A stretch of DNA of 64,000 nt from the NCBI RefSeq assembly GCF_907164915.1, contig NC_061868.1:21013819-21077818 (forward strand), written 5' to 3'. Made by a program: the position numbers and the translations under genes. This document shows positions 41,429-52,276 of this stretch, piece by piece. Origin of the DNA: Impatiens glandulifera. Taxonomy: Eukaryota; Streptophyta; Magnoliopsida; Ericales; Balsaminaceae. The first letter of the stretch is position 1, and the number at the start of each line of letters is the position of its first letter. The notes under the pieces were generated by a model, which did not search any database, had not been told where the DNA came from, and saw only the letters and a list, made by a program, of their open reading frames with translations.

Positions 41429-41462
41429 GATGATATTCGGTTGCTTGAGTGTTAAGAACCTC

Positions 41463-41474
41463 GCTCTGATACCA
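41463..41474 (-). other. Primer-binding site of E4
   Basis: Minus-strand TGGTATCAGAGC two bases inside the 5' LTR end at 41477. Confidence 0.93.
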
Positions 41475-41476
41475 CT

Positions 41477-43140
41477 TGTTAGGATCGGGACGCCCTTGGA
41501 GGACCGGGGTGTTTCCGGTTTCTATAAGGGTGACCCTTACAACACACACAACACACACTGATTGGTGATAGTCCGGTTAGAGACTAAAACCGCTCTTAAC
41601 ACTACACAGATTGTTACAGACTCTTGAACCGAGTTCAAGTGCGGAAATGTCCGTTTCAATCTGAAGCAACGAATACGATTCAGATGAAGTTTATGAGGAG
41701 TCGGTTTAAGGAGTATGTATAGACCGGTTTTGATTATTGGAGTAGGATTATATTTCGGTTAACGTATTTCGGTTTTGGAGTAAATAAGCGGGAAATAAAT
41801 AAAAGACACGAGACAAGATTTTTTATGGATGTTCGGAGCAAACTCTCCTACGTCACCCCTTCTTTTCAGATTATGAGAAGGATCTCCACTAACTTGAATG
41901 TTACAACACTCACACTATGCCGGACGAGCCTAACTCGTTACTCGCCGGTTACACCACTCACTATTGATGTAATACAATAACACAACACAATACAACTTTC
42001 TCTCTCTTAATAATTTTCAGAAACGTTTTTTTTGACAATTTTATGCTTTATTTTCCACTTGAATTACTTCTTCCTTGCCTTCTATTTATATGAAAAATAT
42101 GACAACGGTCATATTTTCTCACTCCAGGAGATTGGTCACTGGAAGCCGTGCCGGTTGACACATGGAAGACATGCATAAGCCGGTTTGGACAAATGGCAGA
42201 CATGCATAAGCCGGTTTGGACAAATGGCAGACATGCATAAGCCGGTTTTCATTTTGGACACATGGCAGACATGCACTAAGCCGGTTTGCATTTTGGACAC
42301 ATGGAGGACATGCACTTAGTCGGTTTGCATTTTGGACACATGGCAGCTCTTACATATTCCCAAGGAATTTTGTAATAATTATCTTGCCCCATGCCTGATT
42401 TCTTCTCTTACATATTCCCAAGGAATATTTTGTTTGTCTTAACACGTTATCTTATTTTCCCGTTGCAACTCAACTGGTCCTGAACAACCGTTCAGGATTT
42501 CTGCACAAGGATTTCATCTCAAACCTTAATGACCGGAGCGGCTGCATTTAATCAACCGAAGCATTTATGACTGAAACTACTGCATTTAATAACCGGAACA
42601 TTTATTACCAGAGCGGCTGCATTTAATCAACCGGAGCATTTAATAAACCGGAACTCATTTATGACCGGCCATGCTACATTAAGTGTCGGTTGACCGAACC
42701 GGTTGACCGAACTCCGAGCCGGTTGACTGAACTTTACTGACCGAACTAGTTGACCGAGCCAGTTTGACCAGAGCCTTTTACTTCAAACCGAACGATGTAT
42801 ATATTTCCAACCGAATGCATCAGTTTCCCTGAAATAGCAAAACTTTAAATATTATTTGCAGCCAGTGAGATTTGATCTCTGGTCACCTGTGTGACAGGCA
42901 GAGGTTTTTACCATAACACTACAATAACTTCTTATTATATTTAAACCAATTAATATACTTGATATAACTTAGCGGTTTAACATATATATTTGAACTTAGT
43001 ATTATCTATTCATTAAACTTTTCATAAGTTATAACAATTATTTTCTACCAATTTCTCCCTTTTTGATTATTTAGAATAAATATTCAAAAATTGTAATGTG
43101 TGGCCGGTTTGAAAATTAACTTACTTAATTTTTCTTATCA
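41477..43140 (-). repeat. E4 5' LTR
   Basis: Bounded by the PBS and TSD GATTT at 43141. It contains a polypurine-like tract at about 43049-43066, well inside the LTR, plus a TATA box (42081-42090), minisatellite and tRNA-like segment as in the left copy. Confidence 0.9.
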
Positions 43141-43145
43141 GATTT

Positions 43146-43970
43146 CTAAGTAACACATTCACGAACAAAGTGAAAATCAATCTCTATATGTTTCGTACGA
43201 GCATGAAAAACTGGATTGGCCGACAGAAATGCAGCACCAATATTATCACACCATAGAGTGGGAGGTTAAAGTTGGAAGATGCAAAGTTAACATAGAAAAG
43301 ATTGAATCCAGATGATTTAAATAGTGGCATGAGCTAGAGCTCGATACTTAGACTCGGTACTAGACCGAGGAAGAACTTGTTATTTCTTTGAATTCCAAGA
43401 GATAATATTATCACCAAGAAATATGTAGTAGCCAGTTCTGGAGTGACGATCATCCAGACAACCAACCCAGTCGGAGTCAGAGAAGGAAGATATATCGAGA
43501 GAAGATGATGGACGAATGAGAAGTCCATGATGAGGAGTATGACGAAGGTAGTAGAATATTCATTTTAATGTAGACCAATGAGTGGTGGTAGGATACTGCA
43601 TGAATTAGTAGGCACGGTTGACAGCAAATGCTAGTTCAGGCCGAGTATGCGTCAAATATTGGAGAGCACCAACAATGCTGCGATACAAAAATGGTTCAAG
43701 AAGAGTGTCTCCATCATGGAGAGATAAAGATGACCTAGAAGAGATTGAAGTATTAAAAGGTTTTGAGTCACTCATATTGGCTCGGATAATAATGTCATTT
43801 ATATATACTTTGATTGAGAGAGAAAAATGTCAGAGGTAGATCGATGAGCTTCAATCCCGAGAAAATAATGTAGTGGACCTAAATCTTTAAGGGGGAAATG
43901 AGGTTAAGTTGAGAGATGATTGAGGATATGTGATAGGAAGAATTGCTAGTGAATATAATATCATCCACGT
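43146..43970 (-). pseudogene. E6 RT C-terminus and RNase H fragment (between E4 and E5)
   Basis: Read leftwards from 43970: [22 protein letters not shown], then DSDWVGCLDDRHSRTGYYIFLG (43440-43500), SWNSKKQQVLPRSSTESKYRALA, and near 43150 the [14 protein letters not shown] motif. These are RT palm, linker and RNase H of E6. Several stops are present. Confidence 0.85.
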
Positions 43971-46067
43971 TGATAGGATCGACTTAATCGATAGAGAAAA
44001 GGGTCTGGCTATGGATGAAGGCTTATGAAAAACGGTTTGAAAGAAATCCTGTTAGGGATTTAATTCGTTTTCTATTCTACGCAAACACTTGTAAACACTT
44101 GAAACAGATTCAAGGCAGAATTGTTTACTTGGGTTTGAAGCACAAGATGAAATATGAAAAGATGAAAGAAATAAAAGAACACAGCAGTTTGTTTATGGAT
44201 GTTCGGAGAAACTCTCCTACGTCACCCCTTCTTCCAACCACCAGAAGGATTCACTATAATATGATTCGAATCAAATACAGTTTACACACACTTAACTCAC
44301 TATTGAACAGAACACTTTCTGATCAATTACAAGATGAAGAATATCACTCAACTAAAGGTGTTTTGATTTTAGCTCTCTCTTGATTAACACATAGTAGAAT
44401 CATAAAGCAGCTTCACAATATGAATATTCAAAGGCTTGAATTCAGTAAGCAAGATGATCGAATATTTTCTCTTTGTAAAATCCGATTGCTTGTTCGTTAT
44501 CTGAGGCAGATTGTCTTTTGTCCTTTAGATTTGTTAAATACTAAGCAGAGACAAATGGTTGAATCTTTTAGAATGATGCGTGGCACTCTTCCATTGGAAA
44601 GCCTATATTGTACACAGCAGATACTGAGCACGAGGATCGTGGCCGTACACCATTGGTAGTGCGTCGAATATTCCATCAGGGATGTACCTGCAAAACAAGT
44701 AATATGAGGAAAATTCTCTTACGTGGCATTCGTTGGTTGGTTGCATATAGCTATTGTACTGATCTTCACTAGAAAGTGGAGCAGGAGTAGGGTACAGCTA
44801 TAGTACGTGGGTAGGTGAATGCTAGCTTCAAGCCTACTACTTAAGCAGAGCATTAGACGTATTTCAGTTTGACGGATTGTGAAAATCTGTCTAATGAAAT
44901 CAAACATCCCCTTTTAATAATAGGGTCTGTTAGACCGCCTGGTCTAATAGAATTAAACTTACGTCTAATTACACTAACTATTAGACTGCACGTCTAATTC
45001 CGGTTCTACCTCAGACTTGTCTGAAAGAGTTAGACTCACGTCTAACTTTCACTTAATTAGACTACACGTCTAAGTATCTAATAACCATAAGACTGCACGT
45101 CTAACTCCACTGAGTTAGACTGCACGTCTAACTCCACTGAGTTAGACTGCACGTCTAATTCCGGTTCTACCTCAGACTTGTCAAAAGGAGTTAGACTCAC
45201 ATCTAACTTTTACTTAATTATACTACACGTCTAATTATCCAATAACCATTAAACTGCACGTCTAATTCCGGTTCTACCTCAAACTTGTCTGAAGGAGTTA
45301 GACTCACGTCTAACTTTCACTTAGTTAGACTACACGTCTAATTATCCAATAACCATTAGACTGCACATCTAACTCCACTAAGTTAGATTGCACGTCTATT
45401 TCCGGTTCTACCTTAGACTTGTCTGAAAGAGTTAGACTCAGGTCTAACTTTCACTTTATATTAGACTGCACGTCTAACTCCGTTGAGTTAGACTGCACGT
45501 CTAATTCCGCATGTATTAGACTATCCGTCTAATTGCAAATATATTAGACTGCACGTCTAACTCCGCTGAGTTAGACTTCACGTCTAATTCTGAATGTATT
45601 AGACTATCCGTCTAATTGCAAATATATTAGACTGCACGTCTAACTCCGCTGAGTTAGACTACACGTCTATTTCCGAATATCTATTAGACCATACGTATAA
45701 TTCTATGCATTCATTCGACTGCACGTCTAACTCTATTGAGTTAGACCGTACGTCTAATTCTATACATTCATTAGACTACACGTCTAATTCTGTTGAGTTA
45801 GATCGGACGTCTAATTCTATACATTCATTAGACTACACGTCTAACTCCATTGAGTTAGATTATACGTCTAATTCTATCCATTCATTAGACTACACGTCTA
45901 ACTCCTTTGAGTTAGACTGTACGTCTAATTCTATACATCCAATGTCAAGATCGGTCTTATGAAATATGATTTCAATACATCTGCATCAAAACTCATAATC
46001 CATTTCATCATCAAAATCTCAATGGTTAAATTATTTCAACTCTACGTCAAAATAATTTGACCCAACA
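43971..46067 (-). repeat. E5 3' LTR
   Basis: Ends fixed by TSD CACGT (left) and the polypurine tract (right). Has the conserved TGACGT block (about 44195-44235) and the hairpin array (44930-45945). Confidence 0.9.
44930..45945. repeat. Hairpin repeat array TTAGAC-N5-GTCTAA in E5 3' LTR
   Basis: Dozens of copies of a 17-bp inverted repeat (TTAGACTGCACGTCTAA and variants with loops TACAC, TATCC, CGTAC) at spacings near 20-30 bp, separated by short linkers such as CTCCGCTGAG or TTCTATACATTCA. The six-base arms stay constant while the loop varies. The frame 45705-45962 is a by-product. Confidence 0.92.
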
Positions 46068-46080
46068 ATTTCCCCATTTT
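46068..46080 (-). other. Polypurine tract of E5
   Basis: Minus-strand AAAATGGGGAAAT directly before the LTR start TGTTGGG. Confidence 0.8.
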
Positions 46081-46371
46081 TAATGAAGAAATTGGAAACA
46101 TGCATACATATACCAAAATATGCATTCATCATATAAATAAAACAAACCCTTACATGCAAATTCAGCATACAAAATATCATATTAATAATCAACCAAATGT
46201 GAGTGTTTTCTGAAGAAACACACATAACTTGTTCTAAAAAATAACCAAAATAAGTTAACATCAAAGCATTGCTAACAGGTTTTTCAAAAACATTCATCTT
46301 AAATGAACATGATTTCTATTATAATATTCTTCTTCTTCCTAGACTTTACTTTGGAAAGGATAGACTTCAAC

Positions 46372-47130
46372 CTAAGAGATCTCTAAGACTGCGGTTGGAG
46401 GGGAGTTGGAGTCTTCTCTTTTCCTTTTCTTAGACTTGAGCGTCTCCACCCTTTGAATGTAATCGACAACCTTCTGGTTGTTCAGGATTTTAGAAGGAAG
46501 GTGAAAACTCTTACCGGGTTCATTCAGAAGGAAACAAAGAAGAGAGCTTAGAGGACCATCAAAGCCAAAGATAATCTTCCGAGCAACAACTATTCTGACA
46601 AGATTTTCGAAGAGGAAGCTTGTCCAGTTGACAGGAACGCCCCTAGTGATAGCCACCATTATCTGAAAGACCTTCGTACAATACTTGTAAGAAGACTCTT
46701 TGGAAAGAAGAGATTTCGAGACGATATCGCTTAACAAATCAAATTCAACCTTCAGAAGGTTTTTCTTTCCATGAATGTCTACTTGAGGAGAATCAGAAAA
46801 GACTTTCATCGTTGTAATCATTAGATCAGGTGGAGTGGTTGGGAACTCATCAATACCTACTTTTGGAAGTTGGAAAAACGTACCAAAAGACTCTTCGGTG
46901 ATGCAGATCATCTGGCCCATCACGACCCCAGCAACAACTTTATCCTGATAAAATCCAACGGTTTCGAAAAATTCATGAACCAATTGTTCATGATAGAGTT
47001 CATGAGGAGAAATGAACTTTCTCAGCCCGGAGGCTTTTAGAGACTTAAACATCCTATGCATTCCTGGATATTGTAAAGTGGATATGGATCTAAAGTCCAC
47101 CTGAATCGATTTTGGGTGGAAGGACGACAT
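46372..47130 (-). CDS. Accessory ORF of E5 (A-like, intact, unknown function)
   Basis: 252 uninterrupted codons from ATG 47130 (MSSFHPKSIQVDFRSIS). Family landmarks: LKASGLRKFISPHEL, LVHEFFETVGFYQDKV, FGTFFQLPKVGIDEF, VFSDSPQVDIHGKKN, FDLLSDIVSKSLLS, KVFQIMVAITRGVPVNWTSFLFENLV and FGFDGPLSSLL. It ends with a highly basic LKSKKRKRED that looks like a nuclear localisation signal. It is nearest to ORF A of E1/E2 (VPVNW, basic tail). It sits alone between RNase H and the polypurine tract where E1 and E2 have three genes. No membrane segment. The frame is intact although pol is dead. Role unknown. Confidence 0.8.
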   Translation of the reverse strand: MSSFHPKSIQVDFRSISTLQYPGMHRMFKSLKASGLRKFISPHELYHEQLVHEFFETVGFYQDKVVAGVVMGQMICITEESFGTFFQLPKVGIDEFPTTPPDLMITTMKVFSDSPQVDIHGKKNLLKVEFDLLSDIVSKSLLSKESSYKYCTKVFQIMVAITRGVPVNWTSFLFENLVRIVVARKIIFGFDGPLSSLLCFLLNEPGKSFHLPSKILNNQKVVDYIQRVETLKSKKRKREDSNSPPTAVLEIS

Positions 47131-47901
47131 TTCGATTTGATGAACAAGGGTTTAGAAGATTCGAATTCAAGAGAGAGAGGGATTTCGAAGAGCTATAATC
47201 TTTAGAATGAATAACCCCATAAATATCAATGCCTAATGTGTAGGAATTTTCTAATGATTACTCATACCGTCAAGAACCCAAGAGTCTGTTCACAATAAAC
47301 GTATCATTTAATGTTAGCATAAAACTAAACATTTAATACTAAGTGTACAAGCAAAAGTTGTCAGAAATATTAGTCATTCTTTGTATATTAAGAGACACGT
47401 GTCTTCAATTCTTTTGAGGAATGACTGATTTAATTTTCGGCGGGAAAATAAACTTGAGCAGAGGAAAGCAAATGACAGCTGTCCAACTAACCAGAAGATG
47501 AAGAGTCCAATTACATCAGTAATTACACATTTATTCACCTTTTCACATTTTCAACTTCCTTTTGAAAATCAGTCTATTAGACGTATACGTCTAATTATGC
47601 AATAACATCATGTGAGAAATGCGTGTCTGGTTCGACGTGAGCATCCTCTTGCTCATGACGTAAAACGTCTAACGTCTATTAGACGTATCTGTCTACTAGA
47701 CGTATCCGTTTAACCATGCAGGTTAAAATAACCAAGACGAAAATTCCAGATGAAGATGAAACTGCTAAGGTAGACGTTTGTCTAAGTAGCTGTGTATCTC
47801 AAACTCTGAATCCTTAGGAAAAATTAAGACCTCTATCTTTCATGTCTGTTCATTTGCGTTTTAAACAATACGTTTCCCCTTAATTTATGCACGTAATCAC
47901 A
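47131..47901 (-). other. Upstream region of the E5 accessory ORF
   Basis: No coding frame. A weak TATA-like GATATTTAT lies at about 47221-47228 on the minus strand. An E2F-type TTTCCCGC(CG) lies at 47440-47447, and three or four TTAGACG...CGTCTAA hairpins of the LTR type at 47576-47715. Confidence 0.55.
47440..47447 (-). promoter_or_regulatory. E2F-like site upstream of the E5 accessory ORF
   Basis: Minus-strand TTTCCCGC, the canonical E2F core, 310 bp upstream of the ATG. Confidence 0.4.
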
Positions 47902-50900
47902 TCAATCAAGATCAACAAGGCCTAACATGTTTCTAAAGTGAGAAAACTTAGTTTCCGGTAGGGGTTTCGTGAAAATGTTTGCAGTTTGTTGATCTGTAGG
48001 AACATGTTCAAGACGAATCTGCTTCTGATTGACGTGTTCTCGGATGAAGTGATGCCTAATTTCAATATGCTTTGTCCGAGAATGCAGAACTGGATTGTAG
48101 GTGATTGCGATAGCACTAGTGTTGTCGTAGAAAATTGGAGATTCATCAACCTCAATCCCATAGTCTCTCATCTGTTGTTGAATCCACAGAACTTGAGAGC
48201 AACAAATTCTAGCTGCAAGATACTCTGCTTCAGCTGTAGACGTGGCGACCGACGTCTGCTTCTTGCTGAACCATTTGATTAGAAGATCTCCAAGAAACTG
48301 ACAAGTTCCACTTGTGCTTTTTCTGTCAATTTTGCACCCTGCATAATCTGCATCTGAGAAACTGGTTAAATTGAAACTGGAATCCTTCGGATACCACAGT
48401 CCCACATTTTGAGTTCCCTTTAAATACTTAAGAATACGTTTAACAGTTGTAAAATGAGAGAGTTTAGGATCAGCCTAAAATCTGCCACAAACACCAACAG
48501 CAAATTGAATGTCTGGTCTGCTAGAATTTACATACAACAAGGAACCGATGAGTCCTCTATATGTTGTTACATCGACACTTTGGACACCTTCATCTTTATC
48601 CAATTAACTTGAAGATCTCATTGGAGTAGCTGCTGTAGAACAGTTCTCCAATCCAAACTTCTTTAGCGGTTCTTTGGTGTATTTGACCTAGTTGATAAGG
48701 GTTCCATTTTCTAACTGACGGACTTGAAGCCCATGGAAGAATGTTAATTCTCCCATCATGCTCATTTCAAATCTGTCCTGCATCAGCTTAGCAGACTTCT
48801 CACACAATTTGGGATTAGTTGAACCAAAAATAATGTCGTCAAAATATATTTGAACAAGTAGAATGTAGAATCTTTAGTAAATCTAAATAGGGTTTTATCC
48901 ACTGTTCCAACAACAAAATCATGATTAAAAAATAATTTTGTTAATGTGTCGTACCAAGCTCTAGGCGCTTGTTTTAGACCATACAATGCTTTGTCAAGCC
49001 TAAAAACATGATTTGGTAAAACATGATCTACAAAACCAGGGGGTTGCTCAACATATACTTCTTCACTTAATTTCCCATTTAAAAATGCACTTTTCACATC
49101 CATTTGAATGACTTTAAAATTCTTAAATGATGCATATTCTAGGAAGATTCTGATTGCCTCTAGTCTTACAACATGTGCAAAAGACTCATCAAAATCAATA
49201 CCTTCCTCTTGTCTGTATCCTTGAACAACTAAACGAGATTTATTTCTAATGACTAAACCATCTTCACTAAGCTTGTTTCTAAAGACCCATCTTGTTCCTA
49301 TGACTGACTTGTCAGTTGGTCTAGGAGTAAGATACCACACTTTATTTCTCGCAAATTGGTTTAACTCCTCATGCATAGCATTGATCCAATCTGGATCAAC
49401 TATAGCTTCACCAATTTTCATTGGTTCAATCTGAGAAATAAATGCAGAGTTGACCATTTCATCCATCAATTGACGTCTTGTCCTTCGAGGAGAAAAAGAA
49501 TTTTCGATTATCAATTATGGTGGATGATTTCTGTTCCATCTAAAGTTGAATCCAAGGGGATTGGTCATCTGAACTGGTGACACCGCGACATCCAAACTCT
49601 CAACTTCTTGTTGAACAGGAGTCTGTACGTCTGGTTGAACTTCAACCGGATCAGCCACTGGATCAGACAGAGCCATCCGCTTATCCAAAGTTTCTTCTTC
49701 TTCACTTACAGACTAAAGACTAGTCGCTTTTAGTCTGTTAGCAAGATCAATGGGTTCATTAGATTTGCTCTCAACAGACTCATCAAAAACTACATGGAGG
49801 GATTCTTCAACAGTCTGTGTTCTTTTGTTGTATACTCTGTAAGCCTTGCTTACTAATGATTATCCCAACATGAATCCCTCATCTTCTTTAGCATCAAAAG
49901 CGGTCAAATAAACCTTTCTATTGTTATGGATAAAACATTTGCACCCAAATATCTTAAAATAAGAAAGTGTGGGAATTCTTCCATAGTACAGTTCATAGGG
50001 AGTTTTATCAAAACGTTTGTTAATTATTGACCATTTTTGTGTATAGCAGGCTGTACTAATGGCTTCCGCCGAGAACCTCTAAGGAACATCTGATTCAGCA
50101 AGCATAGATTTCGCTGCTTCCTTCAGAGTTCTCACTCTTCTCTCAGCAATGTCGTTTTGCTGTGGAGTTCTGGCACTAGACAACTCGTGCCTAATTCCAG
50201 TCTCTTCGAGATAAGATTATAGGTATATGTTAGTGAATTCAGTTCCCTGATCACTTCTAATGCACGTAATATTAAAATATTTCTGATTCTGAATTCCTTT
50301 AATTATTCTAATCAAGTTTTCAGCAGTTTTATCTTTTGATAGTAAAAATTCAACCCATGTAAATCGAGAGAAATCATCAATAACAATTAAGGAAAATCTC
50401 ATTCCTCTTATACTCTTTAAAGGAATTGGACCAAACAGATCCATATGTAAAAGTTCTAGGATACGGCTAGATTGTTATTTCCCTTTACTTTTGAACGATG
50501 ATCTGCCCTGTTTACCTAACTGGCAAGCAGTGCATATCTTGTCCTTTGAAAACTGAAGTTTGGGTAAACCAATAACTAAATTGTTTGAACAAATGTTGTT
50601 GATGGTTTTAAAATTCAAATGGTTCAAACGTTTATGCCATAACCATTTCTGGTCATTCTTGGCAATCATGCACATAGGATCAGAAGACTCTTTTTGCCAA
50701 ATCATTTTGTATGAGTTTCCTACTCTACTTCCAGTTAGTAAAATGTTTCCATCTTGGTCTTTAACTAGACATGCATTAGTTTGAAAGTCTACTGACAAAC
50801 CATTATCACATAATTGACTAATGCTGATCAAATTATAGCACAGATTATCAACGAGCAACACATCATTAATAGTTAGATTACCATGGATAATCTTACCCTT

Positions 50901-51065
50901 ACCCATGGTCTTACCCTTATTGTTGTTACCAAATGTGATTTTAGGTCTAGAGCAATCTGATATATTAGTAAGAAGCCGTCTGTTTCCTGTCATATGCCTG
51001 GAACATCCGCTGTCAAGATACCATACAATCTTTTGGTACTCACTTTCAATTGGGTCCTCGGTCAA
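47902..51065 (-). pseudogene. pol: E5 pol: protease, HHCC domain, integrase, RT, RNase H
   Basis: WYLDSGCSRHMTGNRR (protease), WLWHKRLNHLNF...CTACQLGK (HHCC; 50475-51065), integrase from MDLFGPIPLK with SDQGTEFTN (50217-50444), a stop, then QQNDIAERRVRT. Further stops occur in the linker. The RT run 48783-49514 has [11 protein letters not shown] and [10 protein letters not shown] frame shift near 48870 precedes a catalytic motif reading YFDD (48835-48846) instead of YVDD. RNase H at 47902-48405 is open (SDADYAG, STAEAEY, DNTSAI, IRHHFIREH). Inactive. Confidence 0.9.
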
Positions 51066-52227
51066 TCAGTCCCTTAAGAATCCATATTTGAGTTATTTTG
51101 ATGGATTTCCTATTTTGTGTTGTGATTAATGCGTATGTTTTTGACTTAGTAGACGACTTTCTTCTAGCCACTGATCCTTTAACTTTTGAAGAGGACTTTC
51201 TTTTAAAACTCCTTGACTTATAGTCAGGTTTTAGTTTGCCAGACTTAGTAGTTTCTTCTAGCTTATTCTTAAGCCAGCTAACAGTAGGTGGAACATAAAC
51301 CATTTCATTTTTGAAAGCAACTTCTTCATGAATAGGATCAGATTCAATGTCAGTCATACTCCCTTTGACAAAACTTATTGGCTTATGTTTGTCAGATGAG
51401 TTGGACTTTTTGCATGACAGGTTAGGGTCATTACTATCAAACCCCAATCCGGATCTAGATTCAGCAGGTTTCAACATACTGATCTGATATTTAACAGCAT
51501 CTCCAGACCTTGTCCATGCACTAACTACATAGTTTAACCTCATGTTTTCAAATAAGAGAGTTTGAATCTATTTTCTGAGCATCTCATTCTCAGATGAGAT
51601 CTCTGTTAAGTATTCATAAAAAAAACGTTTGATTCAGATTCTTTGTTGGAGGAAAGATCATTTGATTCATATTTGACTTTCATTTCATAAAAAGAGTCAG
51701 TTAACTTCTTGTACTCAATGGCCATTTCATTGAGTGCATTAGTTAACTCCTCGTTTGTAAAATCTAGTGCAGAGATATCATTTACCTTAGATTGGTCATC
51801 TTCCATCAGACAAGTTACAACTTCGTTCTCTTTTTCAGCAGGAGACTCCTCTGAATCACTGTCAGCCCATCTGGATTTGTTCTCACTGCACATGAATGCT
51901 TTCTGGTTCTTCTTAGCTTGAGTAATTGTACCGTAGATCTGATTAAGCTTATCCCATATCTCTTTAGCAGAGGAACATAACTTGATTTCATAGAACACGT
52001 GCATGTTGATCGATTTTGTACAAAATATTCCTTGCAACATTATCCAAGTTATTGGTCATCTTGTCTTCAGTATTCCACTCACTTCTTGGCTTCGAAATCT
52101 TTATGGGGCCATCAGTAATGATGTTCCACATATCACAGTCAAGAGCAGCCAAGTGAGCTTGCATTCTCATCATCCAATACTCGTAGTTGTCCATTGACAG
52201 AATAGGGATTTCATTGATGATAGACAT
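51046..52227 (-). pseudogene. gag: E5 gag (decayed, zinc-knuckle region missing)
   Basis: ATG 52227 opens MSIINEIPILSMDNYEYWMM. A frame change near 52000 leads to KLCSSAKEIWDKLNQIY, then a direct jump to KKNQKAFMCSENKSRWADSDSEE, the same skip of the distal capsid and knuckle seen in E4. A final shift near 51600 gives the tail 51046-51543 with AWTRSGDAVKYQIS and KITQIWILKGLIDRGPN. Confidence 0.85.
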
Positions 52228-52261
52228 GCTTCAGGTTCTTAATGCTTGAGAATAGAAACCT

Positions 52262-52274
52262 TACTCTTATACCA
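52262..52274 (-). other. Primer-binding site of E5 (mutated)
   Basis: Minus-strand TGGTATAAGAGTA differs from the usual TGGTATCAGAGC by C-to-A inside the core and at the end. Confidence 0.8.
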
Positions 52275-52276
52275 AT

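Larger units (their letters stand above)
37961..43140 (-). mobile_element. E4: gag-only Sirevirus-type element, TSD GATTT
   Basis: GATTT at 37956-37960 and 43141-43145 bounds TGTTAGGATT...TTCTTATCA. LTRs of 1471 bp (left) and 1664 bp (right) differ at few positions apart from an insertion-type difference near 42438-42700, so the insertion looks comparatively recent. Inside are PBS and a complete gag, then a jump directly to an RNase H tail, a minisatellite and the polypurine tract. Protease, integrase and RT are absent, so movement would need proteins in trans. Confidence 0.92.

Noticed and set aside
40899..41561. 220-codon plus-strand frame opposite E4 gag
   Set aside because: Antisense shadow of an intact gag extending into the LTR; no family features.
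44930..45945. Regular repeats that could look like a CRISPR array
   Set aside because: Plant LTR context, repeats of 17 bp with variable linkers, duplicated in both LTRs, no cas genes.
45705..45962. Repetitive Ser/Asn/Asp-rich frames (also 53840-54106)
   Set aside because: Translation of the hairpin array; the coding potential is a by-product of unit length.
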